From Pyropia yezoensis (lineage: Eukaryota; Rhodophyta; Bangiophyceae; Bangiales; Bangiaceae): a DNA stretch of 64,000 bases. The notes beneath the pieces are model-generated. The model did no database searches. It was given only the letters and a program-made list of their open reading frames with translations, and had not been told where the DNA came from. Shown here piece by piece: positions 32,361 through 42,014 of this stretch; positions within the stretch are counted from its first letter, which is position 1; each line of letters begins with the position of its first letter. The position numbers and the translations under genes were made by a program. Where the stretch lies: positions 14,133,420-14,197,419 of the forward strand of contig CM020620.1 of NCBI GenBank assembly GCA_009829735.1, written 5' to 3'.

Positions 32361-35300
32361 CTCCCCGCTTTCCTTCTCAGAGGGCTTGGGGGTCGCGGCA
32401 GCATGGATGATCCACTGCTGCACCGGGTTGTTGTCGTTGCCAGTTCTCATGATTCGCTCGATCGCAGTGCAGTGGTGTGGTTTCGTCAGCCCGTCCGCGG
32501 CGTTGTGCTCGGGCTTGAGCAGGCCGACGTTGGAAATCTCCTGGTTGTTGTACGCCTCTCGAGCCGCCGCCACATCAATCATAAGTCGCTTCTCCGTCGG
32601 ATGCGACGCGCGCGTGATGACGTCAAACAGCTGCTTGGAGTCCGTGAGCATTATGAGCGGGACATGCTGGTGGTAGATACGCTCCAAGTCGTGCTTGATA
32701 ACGAACGCCTCGTCAAATGCGTTGGCAAACGCGTACACCTCGCCGGCCACGATGGAGCGCACCACTCGGCGTGACTTCTTGCTCGAGTAGGACAGCACGT
32801 GACAGGCGCCGCGGTCGTCGCACAGCAAGATAATGTAGCCCAGCTGGGAAGACCCGTCATCGTTGGACGCAGATGACGCATCGGCGTAAACCTTGAGCCG
32901 CAGCGATCTACGTCGGAGGGGGCGGTAAGTCAGCGCCCAATCGCTGGTACTCTTAGCTCGCTTGATGGCCTTATTGAGATTTCGGATATGCCGCGTACAG
33001 TACGACTTGGGGGTAGCCTGGGCCGCGCGGTTGATCGCGCAGCACAAGTCCGGCCGGGTGTGCGAGAGCCAAGCGACAACGGCACGCACAGACGCAAACT
33101 CCTCGTACGTCGCTGACAGATTCATGGGGTTCAGGGCGGTGATGTAGTTCGTCTGCGTCAGCTCGATGCACCAATCAGGGCCACGGGCGGGGGCGATGGT
33201 GACGCCGAGAAACTCGAAGTTGTCCCACTGCCGAGGCTTGGCGTCAAACTGACGTAGAGTTGCCTCCGTCAGCACCTGGAAGGTCTCATTGCCGCCGAGT
33301 ATGCTGTCGTCGACATAGGTGCCCAGGAGTCCTTCCACACCATCCGCTCTGTCCCACTCGTACAGCGCAGGGTCCCCCGTTGTGGGTGCCATGCCCAAGT
33401 CGTTCTCCACATGTGCAGTGAATGTCGCGGCCCAGTAGTCCCCAGCGTCGCAGATCCCATACAGCGGCCGCACCAGCTGCAGCACCTCGTCCTCACCGAT
33501 CCCAAAGTACTCCCTGTCCGCCGCCCGCGGCTGCAGGTAGACGTCACGGGTCATCTTCTCCATGCTCTGGAGGTAGGACTGGTTCACGTCGTGCGCGAAA
33601 AGGCGATACCCACGCACCGCGCTGGTAAACACTACCATCTTTGTGGACCGCTGCCGCAAGGTCGACAGGTTATGTACTACGAACCGCTTCTCTCGGTCTT
33701 TGTATCCCTGCGCAACGTAGCGCGACTTTGGCTGCTCCTTGGTGGAGCCGACGTGCTTGAGGGTGTGGACGAATCGGCGTCCGACAATATTTGCCCCCTT
33801 GGGCAAGGATCGCTTCTTGATGAACTTCATCGTGCCTCGCCCCAATAGGCCGTCCACCTCCCGCTGAGTCGACCCTCGAAACGGCTCAGATTGGATGCGC
33901 ACGTCACCCTCCGTGAGAACTTCCGTTTTCAGCACGCCCGACGGTGAAAAGATGTGCTCAGAGGGCGTGGCAGTCTCCGAGAAGGTGTGCAATCCGATAC
34001 AGAGGTCGCACAGCAGTTGGTCGACGGTGCGCTTGGCGTCCATAAGCTGGTGAAGCTCCCCGTCTCCGACCTCGCGCACAGAGAGCTCCCCGTCCTCAGG
34101 TCGAGGCGGTGCTGCGTTGTCAGAACCGTCTGGAGAGATTTGGTCGCTCTCACCCCCCTTTGCACCAGGCATGGCGCTGTGACGGTACTGCTTCACCTTA
34201 TCAACGGAGAACAGCTTTTCAGTACCGTCCACGTCGATCCAGACGAGCTTGCCGTCCGCCTTGATGCTCGTGTAGGGCCCCACCCAGCTGTTGACCGGTT
34301 TCTGGCGAAACACGAGCACGGCCATTCCCGCGGGGACGTCCGCGTCGGCGGCTCGCGGTACACGCATTCGGAAAGCTGACCGCAATCGGGCGCGCGCGAC
34401 GGTCCGCCTCATCTCGTCGCGTGCCGTTATCATCGCCTCCAGTCGCACCTTTTGTGCCGGTAGGTCCACAGGGCTGATCGGTGTGCGTGGGACAATGCCA
34501 AACACAAGCAGGGTCGGCACGAGCCCAGCAGGTCCGGCGGTGTTGTCCATCGCGGAGACGGCGAGGGAGAGCGCGTGCTCGGCGGCGAGCGTTGGATGGT
34601 CGGCCCGCACGCGACGGTAGATCTGCCGCAAAAATGCGTGATAGCGCTCGCCAGATCCCAACGCGTTGTGCGACTCGATGCCCGACTCAATATGCTTCGT
34701 GCCCACGGCTTGCAGCAGTGCCCGCCACTTGGCCGACGTCAGCTGCGGCCCCTGGTCCGTGTGCATCGCGTCCGGGTGCCCAGCATAGGGGTACACCCAG
34801 ATGCGGAGGTACAGGCTCCAGGCAGGGTCGGCCGTCTCACCATCGCGCATAAAGGCACACGCGTTAAAGCCCGTGTCCTTGTCCACCACATGGAGAACCG
34901 GCTCACTCTCCAGCCACATGAGGTCGACCAGGACGGTCCTGTTGAACACGATGTCCTCCGCAGGCAGCGCTACGCGGAAGCGGGTCGGCTCCTTGGCCAG
35001 CCGTTGACACGTGTCACTGGTGCGGTCACCTCCTCCAGCCGGCGTAGGGTCTCCTTGTTGGCGTGTGGGTCCTTGGCCTGCCGCAACACAGCGAACAAAC
35101 GCTCAGGTGCTGGGTGACAAAAGTGGCGATGGAGTCGCTCCGCCTCCACCATGGTGTACAGGGTGTCACGACTCCACTCGACGAAAACATGCCCGTACTT
35201 GCGCGTCACGGGGACCGACAACTTGTAGGCGACGCATACCAGCTCATTGGTCACGGCACTTCCATAGGTAAAAACAGGTTACGAGCCAGCGGCACACGGA

Positions 35301-35499
35301 TTGACAACACACCCGGGCTGGGGTAGTCCGAGCCATCGAATCGGAAGGTGGCGTTCTTGGGCTCCGCCAGGTGCAGCTCCTTGCCAGCAAAGTGCGCGTA
35401 GGCGGCTGCCTGCCGGCGGCCAATCACGGTCCGCTCCGCCCCGGTGTCCAGGCATGCGCCCCGCCCGACGGCGTCTGCAAATGGAGGAAAGGCGACGAG
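32352..35499 (-). pseudogene. pol: Copia pol: protease, integrase, RT, RNase H (frameshifted)
   Basis: Minus-strand order: aspartic protease (ACLDTGAERTVIG, about 35460-35420), GAG pre-integrase (LHRHFCHPAPERLF, about 35140), integrase (LVDLMW, HTDQGPQLTS, GSGERYHAF), reverse transcriptase (KSRYVAQGYKDRE, LYGICDAGDYW, catalytic YVDD near 33310) and RNase H (VYADASSASNDDG, GEVYAFANAFDE, TDSKQLFDVI). The long frame 34949-32352 is intact. Two single-base shifts separate it from the upstream domains, near 35258 and near 35010. Each could be repaired by one base in a short run, so they may be consensus errors. Pol ends nine bases inside the 3' LTR. Confidence 0.92.
32361..32378 (-). other. Copia polypurine tract
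   Basis: The minus strand reads gagaaggaaagcggggag immediately before the TGTGGC end of the 3' LTR. It is purine-rich with one C, as expected for the plus-strand primer. Confidence 0.7.
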
Positions 35500-37037
35500 T
35501 CATTCCTCCATCGCAAAATCCGCCTTAGTGTCGGTGTCCGCCGCGCCTGCCTTGGGGGCGCCGCCGCGCGACGCCAACTGAGCGTCAAACAGCTGGCGGT
35601 CATCCTCATCGCACCCCCGGATCCACCGTCCTCGTCCTCTGCCTCACTGGTGCGCTCACCAATCAGCATGGCGTCCAGTTGAGTGCATAGCTGGAATAGC
35701 GCGGTGGCGGCCGAAGCCTTGCCCGAGTCCTTCTTGGAGTAATACTCGAGCCGGCGCTGGGCTGCCTTGGACGCGTCAATCGGGCGGGGACAGTCCTTCA
35801 TAGTGTGCCCAGCGTCATCGCAGTTGAAGCATCCCATGATTGACAGCGGGTCCACACCACTCGAGCGGGAAGGGGCAGCCGTCCGCTTCACGCGGCCAGC
35901 GGCCATGCCGCGACTGGGGCGAGCGTAACGCCCCTGGCCAGTAAACAAGATACCGGTAACGTCTTGGGTTGCGGGCGGGCGGTGCCCAGATGCGCTCGCG
36001 TGGGCCACTGCCAGTCGCGCCTCCTTATGCAAATGCAGCGCGGCCCCCAGCTCTCCATAAAGCTTCTGACAGGTAAGGCCATGCGTCGCAATCCGGCTTA
36101 GCGGTTCAGTCGCCCACGGGCTACCGACCACAGCGTTCCTCAAAAACTCAACCTTGTGGGAATCTCCCTGGTGGGAGCGGGGCACCTGCGGCGCGAGCTT
36201 GGTGATCGTCTTGTAAGTTTGCTCGAGCGCCACCGCTTCCGTCACCCCGTCGCTCAGCAGCGTGCTCATGCGGTAGCCCACTAGGTAGTTCTTGACACGG
36301 TTCTGGAGCACAATAGAGTTGTACTCGGTGCTCACCATGTCAACAGCCTGGCTGAACGACGTGGCATAAGACTGCACCTTGTCGAGATAAAACCGCTTGG
36401 TGTCTCCGATGAGGATGTTGTGCATGTACTGGAAGCGCTGCTCCTGGCCGAGGTCGTAGTCCCTGGCCACCTGCTGGTACTCCGCTACATACTCCATCCA
36501 GGCCTCCCTGAGGTTGCCAGAGAACTTGGACGACGCATCCCGAAAGCGCACGGCGATGTTATGAGCCGTGCGATCACCAGCAGAAGACGATGCGTCGCCG
36601 CGGCGGGCAGGCGACGGAGGTTGGCTGGCCACCGCACTCGCGCCCACGCGACGCCCAGCTGCGACGAGGTCCGAGGCCAACTGGTTAGCGGCCACGCGGT
36701 CCTCCGGGTCGACGTAGAGTGACGTAGCTAGCGTCATAATAACTCGATGTGATGAGTGCTGCTGCAGGTTGGCGCCGTGCCCATCAAGCCACTTGCGCAG
36801 CTCGCGGTGGGCGTACAGTAACGTGGCAATGTCGGTCCCAAAGAGGACCGCGGGCGGAAACAGGTCGGCCACAGCAGCCTTCACCTGCTCGCCAGATGGG
36901 GTGGACTCGCGCACCTCCGCCTCAAGCATGCGGACAGAGGAAATAAACCCCATCTGCTCGACAGACAGCATGGCGGGATCGGCCAGTGGCATGAAATTTG
37001 TGGCGGGGGCCGAGTTGTTGCCCGACGGGTCCGTCAT
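35500..37037 (-). CDS. gag: Copia Gag
   Basis: The ATG at 37037 (MTDPSGNNSAPATNF) opens a frame with an N-terminal helical region, a capsid-like centre (FSGNLREAWMEYVAEYQQVA, LYGELGAALHLHKEARLA) and a CCHC zinc knuckle C-x2-C-x4-H-x4-C (CFNCDDAGHTMKDC) near residue 400. Beyond an acidic stretch (SEAEDEDG) the frame changes at a C5 run (35614-35618 on the plus strand). One added base restores an acidic tail (CDEDDRQLFDAQLAS...FAMEE) ending at TGA 35502-35500. The sequence after that TGA continues in the same frame into protease. The homopolymer site makes a consensus error likely, so I annotate Gag as probably intact. Confidence 0.82.
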
Positions 37038-37067
37038 GTTGAAGATGTGATGCGGCTGCTCGGTCAA

Positions 37068-39727
37068 GAGGTAGTCGTTGGTAGAACACTAGTAGTCACA
37101 ACTCCCAATTCACCGATGCGCGCAGGTCGACCACCCAGCGCCTGCCTCCATGCCGCCTCTTTATGTCATCGGACGATTTAGAGAAGGTTTGATTTCGGGG
37201 GGGGGAGCACCCTTTGATAAACGGCTCCTGAGCGGAAAATCCGAAAGTATTAACAATATTCTAGGGGCTTTTCCAACCGAGTTTTGCGAGCAGACCTGGG
37301 GTTAAGTATACTCAAACGCCTTGAATAAAGTATATGTGTTAGCGTAAGTCGTGAAGGAAGTGTGGATAGCTCACGTGGTTACAGCCGTGACAGTCAAGAC
37401 CGGCTGAACACCCCCCACCTTGTCGGTTGTAAAAGGCTGGCAGCTGGCCGGTCCCGAACGGCCGTCAAGACGCACTTCCTCGTCATGCGTTTGTGGTTCT
37501 GACGACAAAAGCGTTCTCATCGGCATTTTCTTGGTTACTAGAAACAATTTCCAAGCAATGGTCCGGACAGGTGTTCCTGGGGGTGAGCACGGTGATGGCA
37601 TGTCACGACTATGCACAACCTCAGCAACGACCGAACACACCGATACCAAGTGTCACTCACGAGTGCCAAAACTGTCCAGGACGACTAAAAAAGGGTCGCT
37701 GGGAATGCTGGTGGAGTCAGAAGTACGAGCAAAGAACCAGAAGTTCCTCATCGAGGCTCTCAAAGGCACCGTGCTTCTAGGGAGTGTACTGGACCACCCT
37801 CGGATGCAAACTGCTACACGCTGACGCCATGGGCGCGCGCAGCGCCACAAGAACGGACAACACGACGTCCAATGGGATGCCCACAAAAAGAGTAGTTTAT
37901 TGCGGGGAGCGTAGGCCATCCAGCGACCGCGGTGGGGAGGCGGGGCGGCGACTTGCTGGCGGCCGCGAGCAAGGTGGCTGGCCGCGGCGGCGGCGCGGGA
38001 ACGGCCAGCAGCCGGTGACCGCCGCGGTGGCGGCGGCGGCAAGGGGGCAGCGGCCGACGAAAGATGGCGTTGGCGGCGTTGGCGGACGGCCAGCAGGCGG
38101 CGGCAGCGATAGCGGCGAAGGCGAGGCGGAGAGACGGAGAGTAGCCAGCGGCAGCGTCGGTGGCGGCGGTGGGGCGGAGGCCAGCCGGCAGTTCCGGCGG
38201 CTGCGGCAGCGGCAGGGGAGAAGCGACCGGCCAGCAAGGGCAACGCCGGCAACAAGCCGGCGGCGGCGGTGGCGGCGGTAGCGACGGGGGGGCGGCTATG
38301 AGCCGGTGGCTGCGGCGGTGACCGCGGCAGCGGGGAAGGAACAGACGACAGCCGGTTGCGGCTGCAGCGGGAGGGTGGCGGCCACAAGCCCGCGACGGCA
38401 TCGGCAGCAGCGGCGGCAGCGGGGGGGCGGCGGCCAGCCGGCGGCGGCGGGGGCGGCGGCCATCCGGCGGCGTCCACCAAGCAGTGGCCGCCGCGGTGGC
38501 GGTGGCGGCCGGGAGGTGGCGGCCGACCAGCGACGTCCAACTGCGAGCGGGGGCGGTGGTGGCGCGAGGGCGGCAGCCAGCCGCTAGCGGCGACCGCGGC
38601 AGGTGGGAGGAGGCCACCAGCCCGTGGCTGCGGTAAGGGCGGCGAAGGGAGGCTGGCAACGGGAAGGCGGCGGCCAGAGGGCAGCGACGGTGGCGGCGGT
38701 GACGAGGCGGCGGTCAGCCGGCAGTGGCGGTGGCAGTGCGGCGGAGGCGGTGGTAGTCCGTCGGCGGCGGCAGCAGCAACCGCGGTGGGGCGCCGGCCAG
38801 CCAGCGGCGGCGGTGACAGCACCGGAGGGGCACCGACCAGCGGCGGCCACAGACGTGGCGGGAGGGCGACCGCCAGACGAAGGCGGGAATGGGGGCGGTG
38901 GGGGGGCGACGGCCAGCCGGTGAGGGCGATGGCGTTGGCGGGGCGAGGGCGGTCAGGTGACGGCGGGTGAGTGGCGGCCAGCCAGCGGGGACGACGGCGG
39001 TGGTGGCGGGCAGCGGGTCGAACGCCGAGACGGCCACGCTGTACTTCCGGGGACAAGCCGGCGACCGCTCCCCGTGCAGTTGGCGGTGGGGTGACGCGAC
39101 GTCTTCTAGAAGTCCCCGGCACAGCTCACTGAACTCCCCGACGCCAAGTCTGTCAGTCGCCAGGAACTCTACGGCGGGGCGATCAAAAAGGCCTGAGGCA
39201 GGTGAAGAGTGACACGACCTATGGCAGGGATTGACCTTTCATGGGGACTCTACACGTGGCCGACGGCTCCGCAAACGTTTGATTACCATTTGTACGCATG
39301 ATGAGAAAGTTTGATTACTATTGGCCCTAACCGGAGACCCCGACATCAAAGCTGAGTGTTGATTGGGGGCGCACCGTCCGACGGCATAGAGAGCTGGCCT
39401 GTCCACCCTGCCTCACCACGCCAGTTCCCCGAGACACCCTGTCAGGGTTGCGGGTGTCCGTACCCAAGCCTACCCGGCGCTCCGGTGTTACCCAGGAGGG
39501 GTCGTGACGTAGACCTTGTGGTACGTCCTCGTACGCTCCCCCGTGGGTTTCTAGACAGGCCTCCCGACCCCAGGCCCCCACGGCTTCACGACTCGGTACC
39601 CCCCTTAGTTCAAGTCCCCTGGGGGATCTGCGTGGAGAAACAGGATAGAGACAAACACTACGCAGTCGCCCGCTCACGCACCGGTTCTCTCTCTCTCTCT
39701 CTCTTGCCAGTACAGGTGATTCGCGAA
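37068..39727 (-). other. Long copia leader with a CGG-rich block
   Basis: 2.66 kb between the gag start and the 5' LTR, far longer than usual for copia. Near 37100-37900 the composition is mixed. A plus-strand frame at 37420-37824 (134 codons) has no recognised motif. From about 37920 to 39010 the sequence is almost pure GGC/CGG-type repeats, whose 489-codon minus frame I reject. The remainder is mixed, with a CT tract at about 39687-39704 near the LTR. It may be a captured or inserted host segment. I found no terminal repeats bounding one. Confidence 0.5.
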
Positions 39728-40301
39728 TGTGGCAGTATTGGCAGAAATCGTATCAGACTCACGGCCTGCTACCGACCGCGGATCTGCGTAGATGGGGCAG
39801 CCGACGTCCGTGCACGCCCCAGACACAGCAATCCAAGAGTCCTTCTTCTTCGTCATTCGATGTCTCCCCCCTCGCAATCGTCCCCTCGGCGCGCTGTGCC
39901 CGCCCTCATGTAGGGCCGGCGCAGCCCCCCACGCCAGAGCACGCACACGGGCCTGCACGGGCACCCCCCCCCCATGCATGGCCCCCTCAGGCATGCGGGC
40001 GCGCACACACACTCACGGGCCAAGCCCCCCCCTCGTGCACGCACAAAAAACGCAGGTGCGCGCACACAACGGGCCTGGGATACGCACGGGCGACACCCTC
40101 CACACACGTCGACGACAGGCCAGCAGGGGCACGGCGAGCACACCGTCGACGCAGGGAATCTCGCCCCGGAGGCGCCTATCAGCCACCCCCGCAGGACACG
40201 CAAGCACCGACGTCGTGCAATCTCGGCCAATCATTGGCCATCATCGGACAGCCCATAGCCGCGGCCGCAAGCACACTGCAGCCACGTTGGAATCAGCCAC
40301 A
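39728..40301 (-). repeat. Copia 5' LTR
   Basis: 574 bp with TGTGGC...GCCACA ends, followed by the GTCCG target duplication at 40302-40306. No TGG-type primer-binding site directly abuts it; the adjacent minus strand reads ttcgcgaatcacctgtactgg. Priming may therefore use an internal part of a tRNA, as some copia elements do. Confidence 0.94.
40225..40239. promoter_or_regulatory. Back-to-back CCAAT boxes in the copia LTR
   Basis: ggccaatcattggcc, a 15-bp inverted repeat holding a CCAAT on each strand, about 60-75 bp inside the U3 end of the LTR. The identical motif is in the other LTR at 32284-32298. A CCAAT-type promoter element for the copia transcript is plausible from motif and position. 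Confidence 0.4.
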
Positions 40302-40306
40302 GTCCG

Positions 40307-40603
40307 TGCGCTGGAACAATTGTTCTCTCAAATCGACTCCATTAGACATTAGTCTTTGGCAATTGACGTCTGCAGACGCAACCTCCAGCCGCGACAGCAG
40401 TCCTGTCCTCCACGGCGTGCACGAGCACGATCGTATCGACGGCCACCCTTCTTGCCGCGCCATCATTTCCCCGACGTCCTCCCCTCTCTCAACACTTGCC
40501 TCACCAACGGCTTTGACTTCTCCATCTCCCCCCCGTCCCCCTCCCCCTTCTCCGCTCGCTTCCTTACTCTTTCCGTTCCCCCCCCCCCCCCCCGATCTAT
40601 ACA
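40307..40603 (+). other. Upstream region of the CHCHD2-like gene
   Basis: About 300 bp between the copia target duplication and the ATG. It is less GC-rich near 40310-40380 and pyrimidine-rich near 40480-40590, ending in a long C run just before the start. It probably holds the 5' UTR. No TATA box is evident. Confidence 0.4.
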
Positions 40604-41224
40604 ATGGGGCGCTCCCGCTCGGGCGGCCGCCCGTCGGGCGGCGGCGGCTTTGGCGGCCGCGCCCGCTCCCCCCCCCGGCGGGCGGCCACGCCGCCGCCGC
40701 CGCCGCGGCGGCCAGCCTCCTCTGCCGCGTCGCCACCACGGCCGGCGGCTGCCAAGCCAGCGGCGCCCCCCCCGGCGCGTGCGGCCCCTGCCGCCGCCGC
40801 CGCCGGCGCGCCGCCGCCGGCGAAGACGTCGGCGGCGGGGGCGCCGCCGCCCGCGGCGGCCGCGCCCGCGCCGTCCATGGCGGGCGGGTTTATGGCCAAC
40901 ATTGCGTCGACGGCAGCGGGGGTGGCGATGGGCCGTGGCCTGGACCGCGCCCTCTTCGGCGGCGGCGGCGGCGGCGGCGGCGGGGAGGGGGGGGCGGACC
41001 TCGCCGATGGCGCCGCCCCCGCTGGTGCCGCCGCGTATGAGTGCGACGCGGTTGCGCCGGCGCCGGCCGTCCCCGAGGGCCCCTGCGCGTGGGAGCTGAG
41101 CGAGTTTAAGGCGTGCATGGAGGCGAGCGCCGGTGGCGGCGGCGGCGGCGCGTGCGAGTGGAACTGGGAGTCGCTGCTCGCGTGCCAAAAGGAGCAGGCT
41201 GCTGGCGGGTCGCCCGCGTTTTAA
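40604..41224 (+). CDS. MIX17: CHCHD2/MIX17-like twin-CX9C mitochondrial protein
   Basis: 206 residues. The N-terminus is Arg/Ser-rich (MGRSRSGGRPSG), followed by a long Pro/Ala linker and a Gly/Ala hydrophobic segment (MANIASTAAGVAMGRGLDRA, about 97-116) typical of CHCHD2/CHCHD10/Mix17. The C-terminal CHCH domain has C161-x9-C171 and C184-x9-C194, exact twin CX9C spacing, with the family-like CAWELSEFKAC. Such proteins enter the intermembrane space through the Mia40 disulfide relay and act in respiratory-chain and cristae maintenance. The start is the only ATG before the Arg-rich leader. A poly-Gly run lies between the hydrophobic segment and the CHCH domain. The complete copia element about 300 bp upstream may affect its promoter. 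Confidence 0.92.
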   Translation: MGRSRSGGRPSGGGGFGGRARSPPRRAATPPPPPRRPASSAASPPRPAAAKPAAPPPARAAPAAAAAGAPPPAKTSAAGAPPPAAAAPAPSMAGGFMANIASTAAGVAMGRGLDRALFGGGGGGGGGEGGADLADGAAPAGAAAYECDAVAPAPAVPEGPCAWELSEFKACMEASAGGGGGGACEWNWESLLACQKEQAAGGSPAF

Positions 41225-42014
41225 GGAGGGTCTCTCCCCTGTGGGGCGCGCGACGCCCCGCTGGCGGCGTGTATGGCTGACGCGGAGAGGGTGTGGCTGC
41301 GGTGTTATGTTTTTTTTTTTTCTTTTGCGGACGGCCTCGCGGTGGTCCCTTGTGGTGGGGGGAGGCGGTCGTTCCCCACCGGTGGCGGCGGCGCGGGTGG
41401 CCAAGTTTTGTGAACGATAGGGCACACTGGGCTGTACTGCTTGTGCAGCGGGCGGCGTGGGGCGTCGGCGTGGTCGTCGTTGCCGCAACGGTCGCGGCCG
41501 GGGGGGAGGTTGTGGTCCTTTGAGGCGCAGCTGTCAGGCGGTCTCGAGGGGAGGGTGTTGTGGGGTGGGTGGGACGGATTATGCTCTTGGCGTGGGGGGG
41601 GGGGGGGACGCGCTGCGCCCCGCCCGTCACTTTTTCTCTCTTGTTCTCGTCGAGACGTGCCGCCACGAGGGGGCCCCTCCTTGTCCGTGGCGCTTCACCG
41701 CCGCGCGCATTCGGGGGGCAAGGGGATCTTGGCCTCGTCCTTTGTGTGTCCCTTCCGGGGAGCGGTAAGGGCGCGGCTTCGCGGGGGGGGCGTCGACCGG
41801 GGGGGGGGCATCGGGAGACGCCGGTCCCCCCCCAGTCCCCGCCGCCCCCTACGCTCACCGCCACCGCCGCCGCCTTTGCCGCTGTCCTTCCGGACTGACC
41901 GCTGTGACCGTCGCTGTGGCGGCGACTGCCCGTATGCTCAGTAGTCCACATCATGCATGCCGTCGATGCCCCCCTCCCGCCCCCCCCTCCCTCACACCTC
42001 TCCCTCTCAGTAAA
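41225..42014. other. Convergent intergenic region
   Basis: Lies between the stop codons of the CHCHD2-like and ARID genes. It contains a T-rich tract near 41311-41325 and several G runs. Open frames on both strands are GC-driven. Probably the two 3' UTRs; no gene seen. Confidence 0.5.

Larger units (their letters stand above)
31788..40301 (-). mobile_element. Complete Ty1/copia retrotransposon
   Basis: 8514 bp between LTRs of 573 and 574 bp (TGTGGC...GCCACA) with a GTCCG target duplication. In minus-strand order: 5' LTR 39728-40301, an unusually long 2.69-kb leader, gag (37037-35500), pol with protease, pre-integrase, integrase, RT and RNase H (35499-32352), a polypurine tract and the 3' LTR 31788-32360. 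Integrase before RT identifies copia. The LTRs are nearly identical, so insertion is recent. The visible lesions are single-base indels in short homopolymers plus one in-frame TGA between Gag and protease. It lies about 300 bp upstream of the CHCHD2-like ATG, in opposite orientation. Confidence 0.94.

Noticed and set aside
37653-39122. 489-codon minus-strand frame in the copia leader
   Set aside because: It is a translation of CGG-type repeats with no motif, and overlapping frames on both strands are equally open.
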